A program made the translations under genes and the position numbers. A stretch of 64,000 nt of DNA, from positions 1 to 64,000 of the forward strand of contig JACYXH010000820.1 in assembly GCA_026745465.1 (NCBI GenBank), read 5' to 3'. The DNA is from Lota lota (lineage: Eukaryota > Chordata > Actinopteri > Gadiformes > Lotidae). Numbering within the stretch: position 1 is the stretch's first letter; each line of letters begins with the position of its first letter. Below the pieces are notes generated by a model. The model ran no database searches and was not told the DNA's origin. It saw only the letters and a program-made list of their open reading frames with translations. Positions 1 to 14,150 of this stretch are shown here, piece after piece.

Positions 1-860
1 TTAATGGTTGTTCAGACCTTATATTAACATCAACTTGGTGAAGCACCATCGTTTTTAACACAAAAAAACACGTTGATGCTCAGAAACACATTGTGCTCAA
101 AAAGTGATTCTCTTGCTCTGAAAAGCATTTTCCGCACATAAAAAAGTGGTATGTTGCCTTTTTCCCAATTTAAATGGAAAAGTGTAACTAAGCTTGTTAA
201 TGACTGTTTAGACCTTAAACCAACATATTTTGGTGAAGCACCATCGTTTTTAAAACAAAATACCATGTTTATGCTTTGAAACACATTGTGCTCAAAAAGT
301 GATTTTCTCGCTCTGAAAGCATTTTCCGCACGTAAAAATATGGTTGTTGCTTTTTTCTCACTTTAAATGGAAAAGTGTAACTAAACTTGTTTAGACCTTA
401 TACTAACATCAACTAGTGAATCTCCGTCCTTTTTAACACAAAAAAACAAGTTTATGCTCAGAAACAATTGTGTGCTCAAAATGTGATTCACTCGTTTTGA
501 AAAGCATTTTCCGCACATACAAAAAGTGGTATGTTGCCTTTCTCCCACTTTAAATGGAAAAGTGTAACTAAGCTTGTTAATGGTTGTTTAGACCTTATTC
601 CAACATCAACTAGTGAAGCAATATCGTTTTTCACACAAAATACCATGTTTATGCTTTGAAACACATTGTGCTCAAAAAGTGATTCTCTTGCTCTGAAAAG
701 CATTTTCCGCACATAAAAAAGTGGTATGTTGCCTTTCTCCCACTTTAAATGGAAAAGTGTAACTAAGCTTGTTAATGGTTGTTTAGACCTTATATTAACA
801 TCAACTTGGTGAAGCACCATCGTTTTAAACACAACATACCATTTTAATGCTCAGAAACAC

Positions 861-3800
861 ATTGTGGTCCAAAAGTGATTCACTCGTTTTGAAAAGCATT
901 TTCCGCACATAAAAAAGAAATGTTGCCTTTCTCCCACTTTAAATGGAAAAGTGTAACTAAGCTTGTTAATGGTTGTTTAGACCTTATTTAACATCAACTT
1001 AGTGAAGCACCATCGTTTTAAACACAACATACCATTTTAATGCTCATGAACACATTGTGCTCAAAAAGGTATTTTCTCGCTTTGAAAGCATTTTCCGCAC
1101 ATAAAAATATGGTTATGTTGCTTTTTTCCCAATTTAAAATGGAAAAGTGTAACTAAGCGTGTTAATGGTTGTTCAGACCTTATATTAACATCAACTTGGT
1201 GAAGCACCATCGTTTTTAACACAAAAAAACACGTTGATGCTCAGAAACACATTGTGCTCAAAAAGGGATTCTCTTGCTCTGAAAAGCATTTTCCGCACAT
1301 AAAAAAGTGGTATGTTGCCTTTTTCCCAATTTAAATGGAAAAGTGTAACTAAGCTTGTTAATGACTGTTTAGACCTTAAACCAACATATTTTGGTGAAGC
1401 ACCATCGTTTTAAAAACAAAATACCATGTTTATGCTTTGAAACACATTGTGCTCAAAAAGTGATTCTCTTGCTCTGAAAAGCATTTTCCGCACATAAAAA
1501 AGTGGTATGTTGCCTTTCTCCCACTTTAAATGGAAAAGTGTAATTAAGCTTGTTAATGGTTGTTTAGACCTTATACTGACATCAATTAGTGAAGTCCAAT
1601 CGTTTTAAACACAACATACCATTTTAATGCTCAGAAACACATTGTGCTCAAAAAGGTATTTTCTCGCTCTGAAAGCATTTTCCGCACGTAAAATTATGGT
1701 TATGTTGCTTTTTCCTCAATTTAAATGGAAAAGTGTTACTAAGCTTGTTAAGGGTTGTTTAGACCTTATACTGATATCAATTAGTGAAGCACCATCGTTT
1801 TAAACACAACATACCATTTTAATGCTCAGAAACACATTGTGGTCCAAAAGTGATTCACTCGTTTTGAAAAGCATTTTCCGCACATAAAAAAGAAATGTTG
1901 CCTTTCTCCCACTTTAAATGGAAAAGTGTAACTAAGCTTGTTAATGGTTGTTTAGACCTTATTTAACATCAACTTAGTGAAGCACCATCGTTTTAAACAC
2001 AACATACCATTTTAATGCTCATGAACACATTGTGCTCAAAAAGGTATTTTCTCGCTTTGAAAGCATTTTCCGCACATAAAAATATGGTTATGTTGCTTTT
2101 TTCCCAATTTAAAATGGAAAAGTGTAACTAAGCTTGTTAATGGTTGTTCAGACCTTTTATTAACATCAACTTGGTGAAGCACCATCGTTTTTAACACAAA
2201 AAAACACGTTGATGCTCAGAAACACATTGTGCTCAAAAAGGGATTCTCTTGCTCTGAAAAGCATTTTCCGCACATAAAAAAGTGGTATGTTGCCTTTTTC
2301 CCAATTTAAATGGAAAAGTGTAACTAAGCTTGTTAATGACTGTTTAGACCTTAAACCAACATATTTTGGTGAAGCACCATCGTTTTAAAAACAAAATACC
2401 ATGTTTATATGCTTTGAAACACATTGTGCTCAAAAAGTGATTCTCTTGCTCTGAAAAGCATTTTCCGCACATAAAAAAGTGGTATGTTGCCTTTTCTCCA
2501 CTTTAAATGGAAAAGTGTAATTAAGCTTGTTAATGGTTGTTTAGACCTTATTATTAACATCAACTTGGTGAAGCACCATCGTTTTTAACACAAAAAAACA
2601 CGTTGATGCTCACAAACACATTGTGGTCCAAAAGTGATTCACTCGTTTTGAAAAGCATTTTCCGCACATAAAAAAGAAATGTTGCCTTTCTCCCACTTTA
2701 AATGGAAAAGTGTAACTAAGCTTGTTAATGGTTGTTTAGACCTTATTTAACATCAACTTAGTGAAGCACCATCGTTTTAAACACAACATACCATTTTAAT
2801 GCTCATGAACACATTGTGCTCAAAAAGGTATTTTCTCGCTTTGAAAGCATTTTCCGCACATAAAAATATGGTTATGTTGCTTTTTTCCCAATTTAAAATG
2901 GAAAAGTGTAACTAAGCTTGTTAATGGTTGTTCAGACCTTATATTAACATCAACTTGGTGAAGCACCATCGTTTTTAACACAAAAAAACACGTTGATGCT
3001 CAGAAACACATTGTGCTCAAAAAGGGATTCTCTTGCTCTGAAAAGCATTTTCCGCACATAAAAAAGTGGTATGTTGCCTTTTTCCCAATTTAAATGGAAA
3101 AGTGTAACTAAGCTTGTTAATGACTGTTTAGACCTTAAACCAACATATTTTGGTGAAGCACCATCGTTTTAAAAACAAAATACCATGTTTATGCTTTGAA
3201 ACACATTGTGCTCAAAAAGTGATTCTCTTGCTCTGAAAAGCATTTTCCGCACATAAAAAAGTGGTATGTTGCCTTTCTCCCACTTTAAATGGAAAAGTGT
3301 AATTAAGCTTGTTAATGGTTGTTTAGACCTTATACTGACATCAATTAGTGAAGTCCAATCGTTTTAAACACAACATACCATTTTAATGCTCAGAAACACA
3401 TTGTGCTCAAAAAGGTATTTTCTCGCTCTGAAAGCATTTTCCGCACGTAAAATTATGGTTATGTTGCTTTTTCCTCAATTTAAATGGAAAAGTGTTACTA
3501 AGCTTGTTAAGGGTTGTTTAGACCTTATACTGATATCAATTAGTGAAGCACCATCGTTTTAAACACAACATACCATTTTAATGCTCAGAAACACATTGTG
3601 GTCCAAAAGTGATTCACTCGTTTTGAAAAGCATTTTCCGCACATAAAAAAGAAATGTTGCCTTTCTCCCACTTTAAATGGAAAAGTGTAACTAAGCTTGT
3701 TAATGGTTGTTTAGACCTTATTTAACATCAACTTAGTGAAGCACCATCGTTTTAAACACAACATACCATTTTAATGCTCATGAACACATTGTGCTCAAAA

Positions 3801-6135
3801 AGGTATTTTCTCGCTTTGAAAGCATTTTCCGCACATAAAAATATGGTTATGTTGCTTTTTTCCCAATTTAAAATGGAAAAGTGTAACTAAGCTTGTTAAT
3901 GGTTGTTCAGACCTTTTATTAACATCAACTTGGTGAAGCACCATCGTTTTTAACACAAAAAAACACGTTGATGCTCAGAAACACATTGTGCTCAAAAAGG
4001 GATTCTCTTGCTCTGAAAAGCATTTTCCGCACATAAAAAAGTGATATGTTGCCTTTTTCCCAATTTAAATGGAAAAGTGTAACTAAGCTTGTTAATGACT
4101 GTTTAGACCTTAAACCAACATATTTTGGTGAAGCACCATCGTTTTAAAAACAAAATACCATGTTTATATGCTTTGAAACACATTGTGCTCAAAAAGTGAT
4201 TCTCTTGCTCTGAAAAGCATTTTCCGCACATAAAAAAGTGGTATGTTGCCTTTCTCCCACTTTAAATGGAAAAGTGTAATTAAGCTTGTTAATGGTTGTT
4301 TAGACCTTATTATTAACATCAACTTGGTGAAGCACCATCGTTTTTAACACAAAAAAACACGTTGATGCTCACAAACACATTGTGGTCCAAAAGTGATTCA
4401 CTCGTTTTGAAAAGCATTTTCCGCACATAAAAAAGAAATGTTGCCTTTCTCCCACTTTAAATGGAAAAGTGTAACTAAGCTTGTTAATGGTTGTTTAGAC
4501 CTTATTTAACATCAACTTAGTGAAGCACCATCGTTTTAAACACAACATACCATTTTAATGCTCATGAACACATTGTGCTCAAAAAGGTATTTTCTCGCTT
4601 TGAAAGCATTTTCCGCACATAAAAATATGGTTATGTTGCTTTTTTCCCAATTTAAAATGGAAAAGTGTAACTAAGCTTGTTAATGGTTGTTCAGACCTTA
4701 TATTAACATCAACTTGGTGAAGCACCATCGTTTTTAACACAAAAAAACACGTTGATGCTCAGAAACACATTGTGCTCAAAAAGGGATTCTCTTGCTCTGA
4801 AAAGCATTTTCCGCACATAAAAAAGTGGTATGTTGCCTTTTTCCCAATTTAAATGGAAAAGTGTAACTAAGCTTGTTAATGACTGTTTAGACCTTAAACC
4901 AACATATTTTGGTGAAGCACCATCGTTTTAAAAACAAAATACCATGTTTATGCTTTGAAACACATTGTGCTCAAAAAGTGATTCTCTTGCTCTGAAAAGC
5001 ATTTTCCGCACATAAAAAAGTGGTATGTTGCCTTTCTCCCACTTTAAATGGAAAAGTGTAATTAAGCTTGTTAATGGTTGTTTAGACCTTATACTGACAT
5101 CAATTAGTGAAGTCCAATCGTTTTAAACACAACATACCATTTTAATGCTCAGAAACACATTGTGCTCAAAAAGGTATTTTCTCGCTCTGAAAGCATTTTC
5201 CGCACGTAAAATTATGGTTATGTTGCTTTTTCCTCAATTTAAATGGAAAAGTGTTACTAAGCTTGTTAAGGGTTGTTTAGACCTTATACTGATATCAATT
5301 AGTGAAGCACCATCGTTTTAAACACAACATACCATTTTAATGCTCAGAAACACATTGTGGTCCAAAAGTGATTCACTCGTTTTGAAAAGCATTTTCCGCA
5401 CATAAAAAAGAAATGTTGCCTTTCTCCCACTTTAAATGGAAAAGTGTAACTAAGCTTGTTAATGGTTGTTTAGACCTTATTTAACATCAACTTAGTGAAG
5501 CACCATCGTTTTAAACACAACATACCATTTTAATGCTCATGAACACATTGTGCTCAAAAAGGTATTTTCTCGCTTTGAAAGCATTTTCCGCACATAAAAA
5601 TATGGTTATGTTGCTTTTTTCCCAATTTAAAATGGAAAAGTGTAACTAAGCTTGTTAATGGTTGTTCAGACCTTATATTAACATCAACTTGGTGAAGCAC
5701 CATCGTTTTTAACACAAAAAAACACGTTGATGCTCAGAAACACATTGTGCTCAAAAAGGGATTCTCTTGCTCTGAAAAGCATTTTCCGCACATAAAAAAG
5801 TGGTATGTTGCCTTTTTCCCAATTTAAATGGAAAAGTGTAACTAAGCTTGTTAATGACTGTTTAGACCTTAAACCAACATATTTTGGTGAAGCACCATCG
5901 TTTTAAAAACAAAATACCATGTTTATGCTTTGAAACACATTGTGCTCAAAAAGTGATTCTCTTGCTCTGAAAAGCATTTTCCGCACATAAAAAAGTGGTA
6001 TGTTGCCTTTCTCCCACTTTAAATGGAAAAGTGTAATTAAGCTTGTTAATGGTTGTTTAGACCTTATTATTAACATCAACTTGGTGAAGCACCATCGTTT
6101 TTAACACAAAAAAACACGTTGATGCTCACAAACAC
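861..6135. repeat. Higher-order repeat, 1,759 bp x3
   Basis: Three consecutive copies of a block of about nine monomers, roughly 861-2619, 2620-4378 and 4379-6135. A diagnostic monomer reading tatactgac followed by the rare variant gaagtccaatcg lies at 1572, 3331 and 5090, exactly 1,759 bp apart each time. A second marker (attgtggtcc in a cacaaacac context) follows the same spacing. Copies are nearly identical by eye. The same marker recurs at 7239, but 2,149 bp further on, so the regular pattern breaks after about 6.14 kb. Confidence 0.9.
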
Positions 6136-8100
6136 ATTGTGGTCCAAAAGTGATTCACTCGTTTTGAAAAGCATTTTCCGCACATAAAAAAGAAATGTTG
6201 CCTTTCTCCCACTTTAAATGGAAAAGTGTAACTAAGATTGTTAATGGTTGTTTTGACCTTATACTGACATCAATTAGTGAAGCACCATCGTTTTAAACAC
6301 AACATACCATTTTAATGCTCATGAACACATTGTGCTCAAAAAGGTATTTTCTCGCTTTGAAAGCATTTTCCGCACATAAAAATATGGTTATGTTGCTTTT
6401 TTCCCAATTTAAAATGGAAAAGTGTAACTAAGCTTGTTAATGGTTGTTCAGACCTTATATTAACATCAACTTGGTGAAGCACCATCGTTTTTAACACAAA
6501 AAAACACGTTGATGCTCAGAAACACATTGTGCTCAAAAAGGGATTCTCTTGCTCTGAAAAGCATTTTCCGCACATAAAAAAGTGGTATGTTGCCTTTTTC
6601 CCAATTTAAATGGAAAAGTGTAACTAAGCTTGTTAATGACTGTTTAGACCTTAAACCAACATATTTTGGTGAAGCACCATCGTTTTAAAAACAAAATACC
6701 ATGTTTATGCTTTGAAACACATTGTGCTCAAAAAGTGATTCTCTTGCTCTGAAAAGCATTTTCCGCACATAAAAAAGTGGTATGTTGCCTTTCTCCCACT
6801 TTAAATGGAAAAGTGTAACTAAGCTTGTTAATGGTTGTTTAGACCTTATTTAACATCAACTTAGTGAAGCACCATCGTTTTAAACACAACATACCATTTT
6901 AATGCTCATGAACACATTGTGCTCAAAAAGGTATTTTCTCGCTTTGAAAGCATTTTCCGCACATAAAAATATGGTTATGTTGCTTTTTTCCCAATTTAAA
7001 ATGGAAAAGTGTAACTAAGCTTGTTAATGGTTGTTCAGACCTTATATTAACATCAACTTGGTGAAGCACCATCGTTTTTAACACAAAAAAACACGTTGAT
7101 GCTCAGAAACACATTGTGCTCAAAAAGGGATTCTCTTGCTCTGAAAAGCATTTTCCGCACATAAAAAAGTGGTATGTTGCCTTTCTCCCACTTTAAATGG
7201 AAAAGTGTAATTAAGCTTGTTAATGGTTGTTTAGACCTTATACTGACATCAATTAGTGAAGTCCAATCGTTTTAAACACAACATACCATTTTAATGCTCA
7301 GAAACACATTGTGCTCAAAAAGGTATTTTCTCGCTCTGAAAGCATTTTCCGCACGTAAAATTATGGTTATGTTGCTTTTTCCTCAATTTAAATGGAAAAG
7401 TGTTACTAAGCTTGTTAAGGGTTGTTTAGACCTTATACTGATATCAATTAGTGAAGCACCATCGTTTTAAACACAACATACCATTTTAATGCTCAGAAAC
7501 ACATTGTGGTCCAAAAGTGATTCACTCGTTTTGAAAAGCATTTTCCGCACATAAAAAAGAAATGTTGCCTTTCTCCCACTTTAAATGGAAAAGTGTAACT
7601 AAGCTTGTTAATGGTTGTTTAGACCTTATTTAACATCAACTTAGTGAAGCACCATCGTTTTAAACACAACATACCATTTTAATGCTCATGAACACATTGT
7701 GCTCAAAAAGGTATTTTCTCGCTTTGAAAGCATTTTCCGCACATAAAAATATGGTTTATGTTGCTTTTTTCCCAATTTAAAATGGAAAAGTGTAACTAAG
7801 CTTGTTAATGGTTGTTTAGACCTTATATTAACATCAACTTAGTGAAGCACCATCGTTTTAAACACAACATACCATTTTAATGCTCATGAACACATTGTGC
7901 TCAAAAAGGTATTTTCTCGCTTTGAAAGCATTTTCTGCACATAAAAATATGGTTATGTTGCTTTTTTCCCAATTTAAAATGGAAAAGTGTAACTAAGCTT
8001 GTAAATGGTTGTTCAGACCTTATATTAACATCAACTTGGTGAAGCACCATCGTTTTTAACACAAAAAAACACGTTGATGCTCAGAAACACATTGTGCTCA
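6136..8100. repeat. Irregular monomer stretch with a partial fourth higher-order copy
   Basis: Monomers here belong to the same subtypes as the preceding 1,759-bp blocks but their order is rearranged. The gaagtccaatcg marker reappears at about 7239 at a 2,149-bp rather than 1,759-bp distance, showing that two monomers were gained. This is what unequal exchange within an array would leave (inference). Confidence 0.7.
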
Positions 8101-11100
8101 AAAAGTGATTCTCTTGCTCTGAAAAGCATTTTCCGCACATAAGAAAGTGGTATGTTGCCTTTTTCCCAATTTAAATGGAAAAGTGTAACTAAGCTTGTTA
8201 ATGGTTGTTTAGACCTTATATTAACATCAACTTGGTGAAGCACCATCGTTTTTAACACAAAAAAACACGTTGATGCTCAGAAACACATTGTGCTCAAAAA
8301 GTGATTCTCTTGCTCTGAAAAGCATTTTCCGCACATAAAAAAGTGGTATGTTGCCTTTCTCCCACTTGAAATGGAAAAGTGTAATTAAGGTTGTTAAGAG
8401 TTGTTTAGACCTTATACTAACATCAACTAGTGAATCTCCGTCGTTTTTAACACAAAAAACAAGTTTATGCTCAGAAACAATTGTGTGCTCAAAATGTGAT
8501 TCACTCGTTTTGAAAAGCATTTTCCGCACATACAAAAAGTGGTATGTTGCCTTTCTCCCACTTTAAATGGAAAAGTGTAACTAAGCTTGTTAATGGTTGT
8601 TTAGACCTTATTCCAACATCAACTAGTGAAGCAATATCGTTTTTCACACAAAATACCATGTTTATGCTTTGAAACACATTGTGCTCAAAAAGTGATTCTC
8701 TTGCTCTGAAAAGCATTTTCCGCACATAAAAAAGTGGTATGTTGCCTTTCTCCCACTTTAAATGGAAAAGTGTAACTAAGCTTGTTAATGGTTGTTTAGA
8801 CCTTATATTAACATCAACTTGGTGAAGCACTATCGTTTTAAACACAACATACCATTTTAATGATCAGAAACACATTGTGGTCCAAAATTGATTCACTCGT
8901 TTTGAAAAGCATTTTCCGCACATAAAAAAGAAATGTTGCCTTTCTCCCACTTTAATGGAAAAGTGTAACTAAGGTTGTTTTGACCTTATACTGACATCAA
9001 TTAGTGAAGCACCATCGTTTTAAACACAACATACCATTTTAATGCTCAGAAACACATTGTGCTCAAAAAAGGTATTTTCTCGCTCTGAAAGCATTTTCCG
9101 CACGTAAAATATGGTTATGTTGCTTTTTTCTCACTTTAAATGGAAAAGTGTAACTAAGCTTGTTAAGGGTTGTTTAGACCTTATACTGACATCAATTAGT
9201 GAAGCACCATCGTTTTAAACACAACATACCATTTTAATGCTCAGAAACACATTGTGCTCAAAAAGGGATTATCTTGCTCTGAAAAGCATTTTCCGCACAT
9301 AAAAAAGTGGTGTGTTGCCTTTTTCCCAATTTAAAATGGAAAAGTGTAACTAAGCTTGTTAATGGTTGTTCAGACCTTATATTAACATAAACTTGGTGAA
9401 GCACCATCGTTTTAAACACAACATACCATTTTAATGCTCATGAACACATTGTGCTCAAAAAGGTATTTTCTCGCTTTGAAAGCATTTTCCGCACATAAAA
9501 ATATGGTTATGTTGCTTTTTTCCCAATTTAAAATGGAAAAGTGTAACTAAGCTTGTTAATGGTTGTTCAGACCTTATATTAACATCAACTTGGTGAAGCA
9601 CCATCGTTTTTAACACAAAAAAACACGTTGATGCTCAGAAACACATTGTGCTCAAAAAGTGATTCTCTTGCTCTGAAAAGCATTTTCCGCACATAAAAAA
9701 GTGGTATGTTGCCTTTTTCCCAATTTAAATGGAAAAGTGTAACTAAGCTTGTTAATGACTGTTTAGACCTTAAACCAACATATTTTGGTGAAGCACCATC
9801 GTTTTTAAAACAAAATACCATGTTTATGCTCATGAACACATTGTGCTCAAAAAGGTATTTTCTCGCTCTGAAAGCATTTTCCAGCACGTAAAAATATGGT
9901 TGTTGCTTTTTTCTCACTTTAAATGGAAAAGTGTAACTAAACTTGTTTAGACCTATACTAACATCAACTAGTGAATCTACGTCGTTTTTAACACAAAAAA
10001 ACAAGTTTATGCTCAGAAACAGTTGTGTGCTCAAAATGTGATTCACTCGTTTTGAAAAGCATTTTCCGCACATACAAAAAGTGGTATGTTGCGTTTCTCC
10101 CACTTTAAATGGAAAAGTGTAACTAAGCTTGTTAATGGTTGTTTAGACCTTATCCTAACATCAACTAGTGAAGCTCCATCGTTTTTAACAAAAACAAACA
10201 TGTTTATGCTCAGAAACACATTATGATCAAAAAGTGATTCTCTTGCTCTGAAAAGCATTTTCCGCACGTAAAAAAGTGGTGGGTTGCCTTTTTCCAACTT
10301 TAAATGGAAAAGTGTAACTAAGCTTGTTAATGGTTGTTTAGACCTTATATTAACATCAACTTAGTGAAGCACCATCGTTTGAAACACAACATACCATTTT
10401 AATGCTCATGAACACATTGTGCTCAAAAAGGTATTTTCTCGCTCTGAAAGCATTTTCCGCACATAAAAATATGGTTGTTGCTTTTTTCTCACTTTAAATG
10501 GAAAAGTGTAACTAAACTTGTTTAGACCTTATACTAACATCAACTAGTGAATCTCCGTCGTTTTTAACACAAAAAAACAAGTTTATGCTCAGAAACAATT
10601 GTGTGCTCAAAAAGTGATTCTCTTGCTCTGAAAAGCATTTTCCGCACATAAGAAAGTGGTATGTTGCCTTTTTCCCAATTTAAATGGAAAAGTGTAACTA
10701 AGCTTGTTAATGGTTGTTTAGACCTTATATTAACATCAACTTGGTGAAGCACCATCGTTTTTAACACAAAAAAACACGTTGATGCTCAGAAACACATTGT
10801 GCTCAAAAAGTGATTCTCTTGCTCTGAAAAGCATTTTCCGCACATAAAAAAGTGGTATGTTGCCTTTCTCCCACTTGAAATGGAAAAGTGTAATTAAGGT
10901 TGTTAAGAGTTGTTTAGACCTTATACTAACATCAACTAGTGAATCTCCGTCGTTTTTAACACAAAAAACAAGTTTATGCTCAGAAACAATTGTGTGCTCA
11001 AAATGTGATTCACTCGTTTTGAAAAGCATTTTCCGCACATACAAAAAGTGGTATGTTGCCTTTCTCCCACTTTAAATGGAAAAGTGTAACTAAGCTTGTT

Positions 11101-13118
11101 AATGGTTGTTTAGACCTTATTCCAACATCAACTAGTGAAGCAATATCGTTTTTCACACAAAATACCATGTTTATGCTTTGAAACACATTGTGCTCAAAAA
11201 GTGATTCTCTTGCTCTGAAAAGCATTTTCCGCACATAAAAAAGTGGTATGTTGCCTTTCTCCCACTTTAAATGGAAAAGTGTAACTAAGCTTGTTAATGG
11301 TTGTTTAGACCTTATATTAACATCAACTTGGTGAAGCACTATCGTTTTAAACACAACATACCATTTTAATGATCAGAAACACATTGTGGTCCAAAATTGA
11401 TTCACTCGTTTTGAAAAGCATTTTCCGCACATAAAAAAGAAATGTTGCCTTTCTCCCACTTTAATGGAAAAGTGTAACTAAGGTTGTTTTGACCTTATAC
11501 TGACATCAATTAGTGAAGCACCATCGTTTTAAACACAACATACCATTTTAATGCTCAGAAACACATTGTGCTCAAAAAGGTATTTTCTCGCTCTGAAAGC
11601 ATTTTCCGCACGTAAAAATATGGTTATGTTGCTTTTTTCTCACTTTAAATGGAAAAGTGTAACTAAGCTTGTTAAGGGTTGTTTAGACCTTATACTGACA
11701 TCAATTAGTGAAGCACCATCGTTTTAAACACAACATACCATTTTAATGCTCAGAAACACATTGTGCTCAAAAAGGGATTATCTTGCTCTGAAAAGCATTT
11801 TCCGCACATAAAAAAGTGGTGTGTTGCCTTTTTCCCAATTTAAAATGGAAAAGTGTAACTAAGCTTGTTAATGGTTGTTCAGACCTTATATTAACATAAA
11901 CTTGGTGAAGCACCATCGTTTTAAACACAACATACCATTTTAATGCTCATGAACACATTGTGCTCAAAAAGGTATTTTCTCGCTTTGAAAGCATTTTCCG
12001 CACATAAAAATATGGTTATGTTGCTTTTTTCCCAATTTAAAATGGAAAAGTGTAACTAAGCTTGTTAATGGTTGTTCAGACCTTATATTAACATCAACTT
12101 GGTGAAGCACCATCGTTTTTAACACAAAAAAACACGTTGATGCTCAGAAACACATTGTGCTCAAAAAGTGATTCTCTTGCTCTGAAAAGCATTTTCCGCA
12201 CATAAAAAAGTGGTATGTTGCCTTTTTCCCAATTTAAATGGAAAAGTGTAACTAAGCTTGTTAATGACTGTTTAGACCTTAAACCAACATATTTTGGTGA
12301 AGCACCATCGTTTTTAAAACAAAATACCATGTTTATGCTCATGAACACATTGTGCTCAAAAAGGTATTTTCTCGCTCTGAAAGCATTTTCCACACGTAAA
12401 AATATGGTTGTTGCTTTTTTCTCACTTTAAATGGAAAAGTGTAACTAAACTTGTTTAGACCTTATACTAACATCAACTAGTGAATCTACGTCGTTTTTAA
12501 CACAAAAAAACAAGTTTATGCTCAGAAACAGTTGTGTGCTCAAAATGTGATTCACTCGTTTTGAAAAGCATTTTCCGCACATACAAAAAGTGGTATGTTG
12601 CGTTTCTCCCACTTTAAATGGAAAAGTGTAACTAAGCTTGTTAATGGTTGTTTAGACCTTATCCTAACATCAACTAGTGAAGCTCCATCGTTTTTAACAA
12701 AAACAAACATGTTTATGCTCAGAAACACATTATGATCAAAAAGTGATTCTCTTGCTCTGAAAAGCATTTTCCGCACGTAAAAAAGTGGTGGGTTGCCTTT
12801 TTCCAACTTTAAATGGAAAAGTGTAACTAAGCTTGTTAATGGTTGTTTAGACCTTATATTAACATCAACTTAGTGAAGCACCATCGTTTGAAACACAACA
12901 TACCATTTTAATGCTCATGAACACATTGTGCTCAAAAAGGTATTTTCTCGCTCTGAAAGCATTTTCCGCACATAAAAATATGGTTGTTGCTTTTTTCTCA
13001 CTTTAAATGGAAAAGTGTAACTAAACTTGTTTAGACCTTATACTAACATCAACTAGTGAATCTCCGTCGTTTTTAACACAAAAAAACAAGTTTATGCTCA
13101 GAAACAATTGTGTGCTCA
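8101..13118. repeat. Higher-order repeat, 2,509 bp x2
   Basis: Two direct copies, about 8101-10609 and 10610-13118. Many matched landmarks (for example 8227/10736, 8501/11010, 9706/12215, 10043/12552) all lie 2,509 bp apart. Both copies carry the same private variant in which the usual cataaaaaagtgg reads cataagaaagtgg at their left ends. Only a handful of single-base or 1-bp indel differences are visible between the copies, so the duplication is recent. The unit holds about 13 monomers, one or more shortened. Confidence 0.92.
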
Positions 13119-14150
13119 AAAAGTGATTCTCTTGCTCTGAAAAGCATTTTCCGCACACAAAAAAGTGGTATGTTGCCTTTTTCCCAATTTAAATGGAAAA
13201 GTGTAACTAAGCTTGTTAATGGTTGTTTAGACCTTATATTAACATCAACTTGGTGAAGCACCATCGTTTTAAACACAACATACCATTTTAATTATCAGAA
13301 ACACATTGTGCTCAAAAAGGTGTTTTCTCGCTCTGAAAGCATTTTCCGCACGTAGAAATATGGTTATGTTGCTTTTTTCTCACTTTAAATGGAAAAGTGT
13401 AACTAAGCTTGTTAAGGGTTGTTTAGACCTTATACTGACATCAATTAGTGAAGCACCATCGTTTTAAACACAACATACCATTTTAATGCTCAGAAACACA
13501 TTGTGGTCCAAAAGTGATTCACTCGTTTTGAAAAGCATTTTCCACACATAAAAAAAAATGTTGCCTTTCTCCCACTTTAAATGGAAAAGTGTAACTAAGC
13601 TTGTTAAGGGTTGTTTAGACCTTATACTAACATCAACTAGTGAATCTCCGTCGTTTTTTACACAAAAAACAAGTTTATGCTCAGAAACAATTGTGTGCTC
13701 AAAATGTGATTCACTCGTTTTGAAAAGCATTTTCCGCACATACAAAAAGTGGTATGTTGCCTTTCTCCCAATTTAAATGGAAAAGTGTAACTAAGCTTGT
13801 TAATGGTTGTTTAGACCTTATTCCAACATCAACTAGTGAAGCAATATCGTTTTAAACACAACATACCATTTTAATGCTCATGAACACATTGTGCTCAAAA
13901 AGGTATTTTCTCGCTCTGAAAGCATTTTCCGCACATACAAATATGGTTATGTTGCTTTTTTCTCACTTTAAATGGAAAAGTGTAACTAAGCTTGTTAATG
14001 GTTGTTTAGACCTTATATTAACATCAACTTGGTGAAGCACCATCGTTTTAAACACAACATACCATTTTAATGCTCAGAAACACATTGTGGTCAAAAAGGT
14101 ATTTTCTCGCTCTGAAAAGCATTTTCCGCAGGTAAAAATATGGTTATGTT
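13119..14150. repeat. Irregular satellite monomers between higher-order blocks
   Basis: About five monomers of mixed subtype linking the 2,509-bp and ~980-bp higher-order blocks. No local duplication longer than one monomer was seen by eye. Confidence 0.6.
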
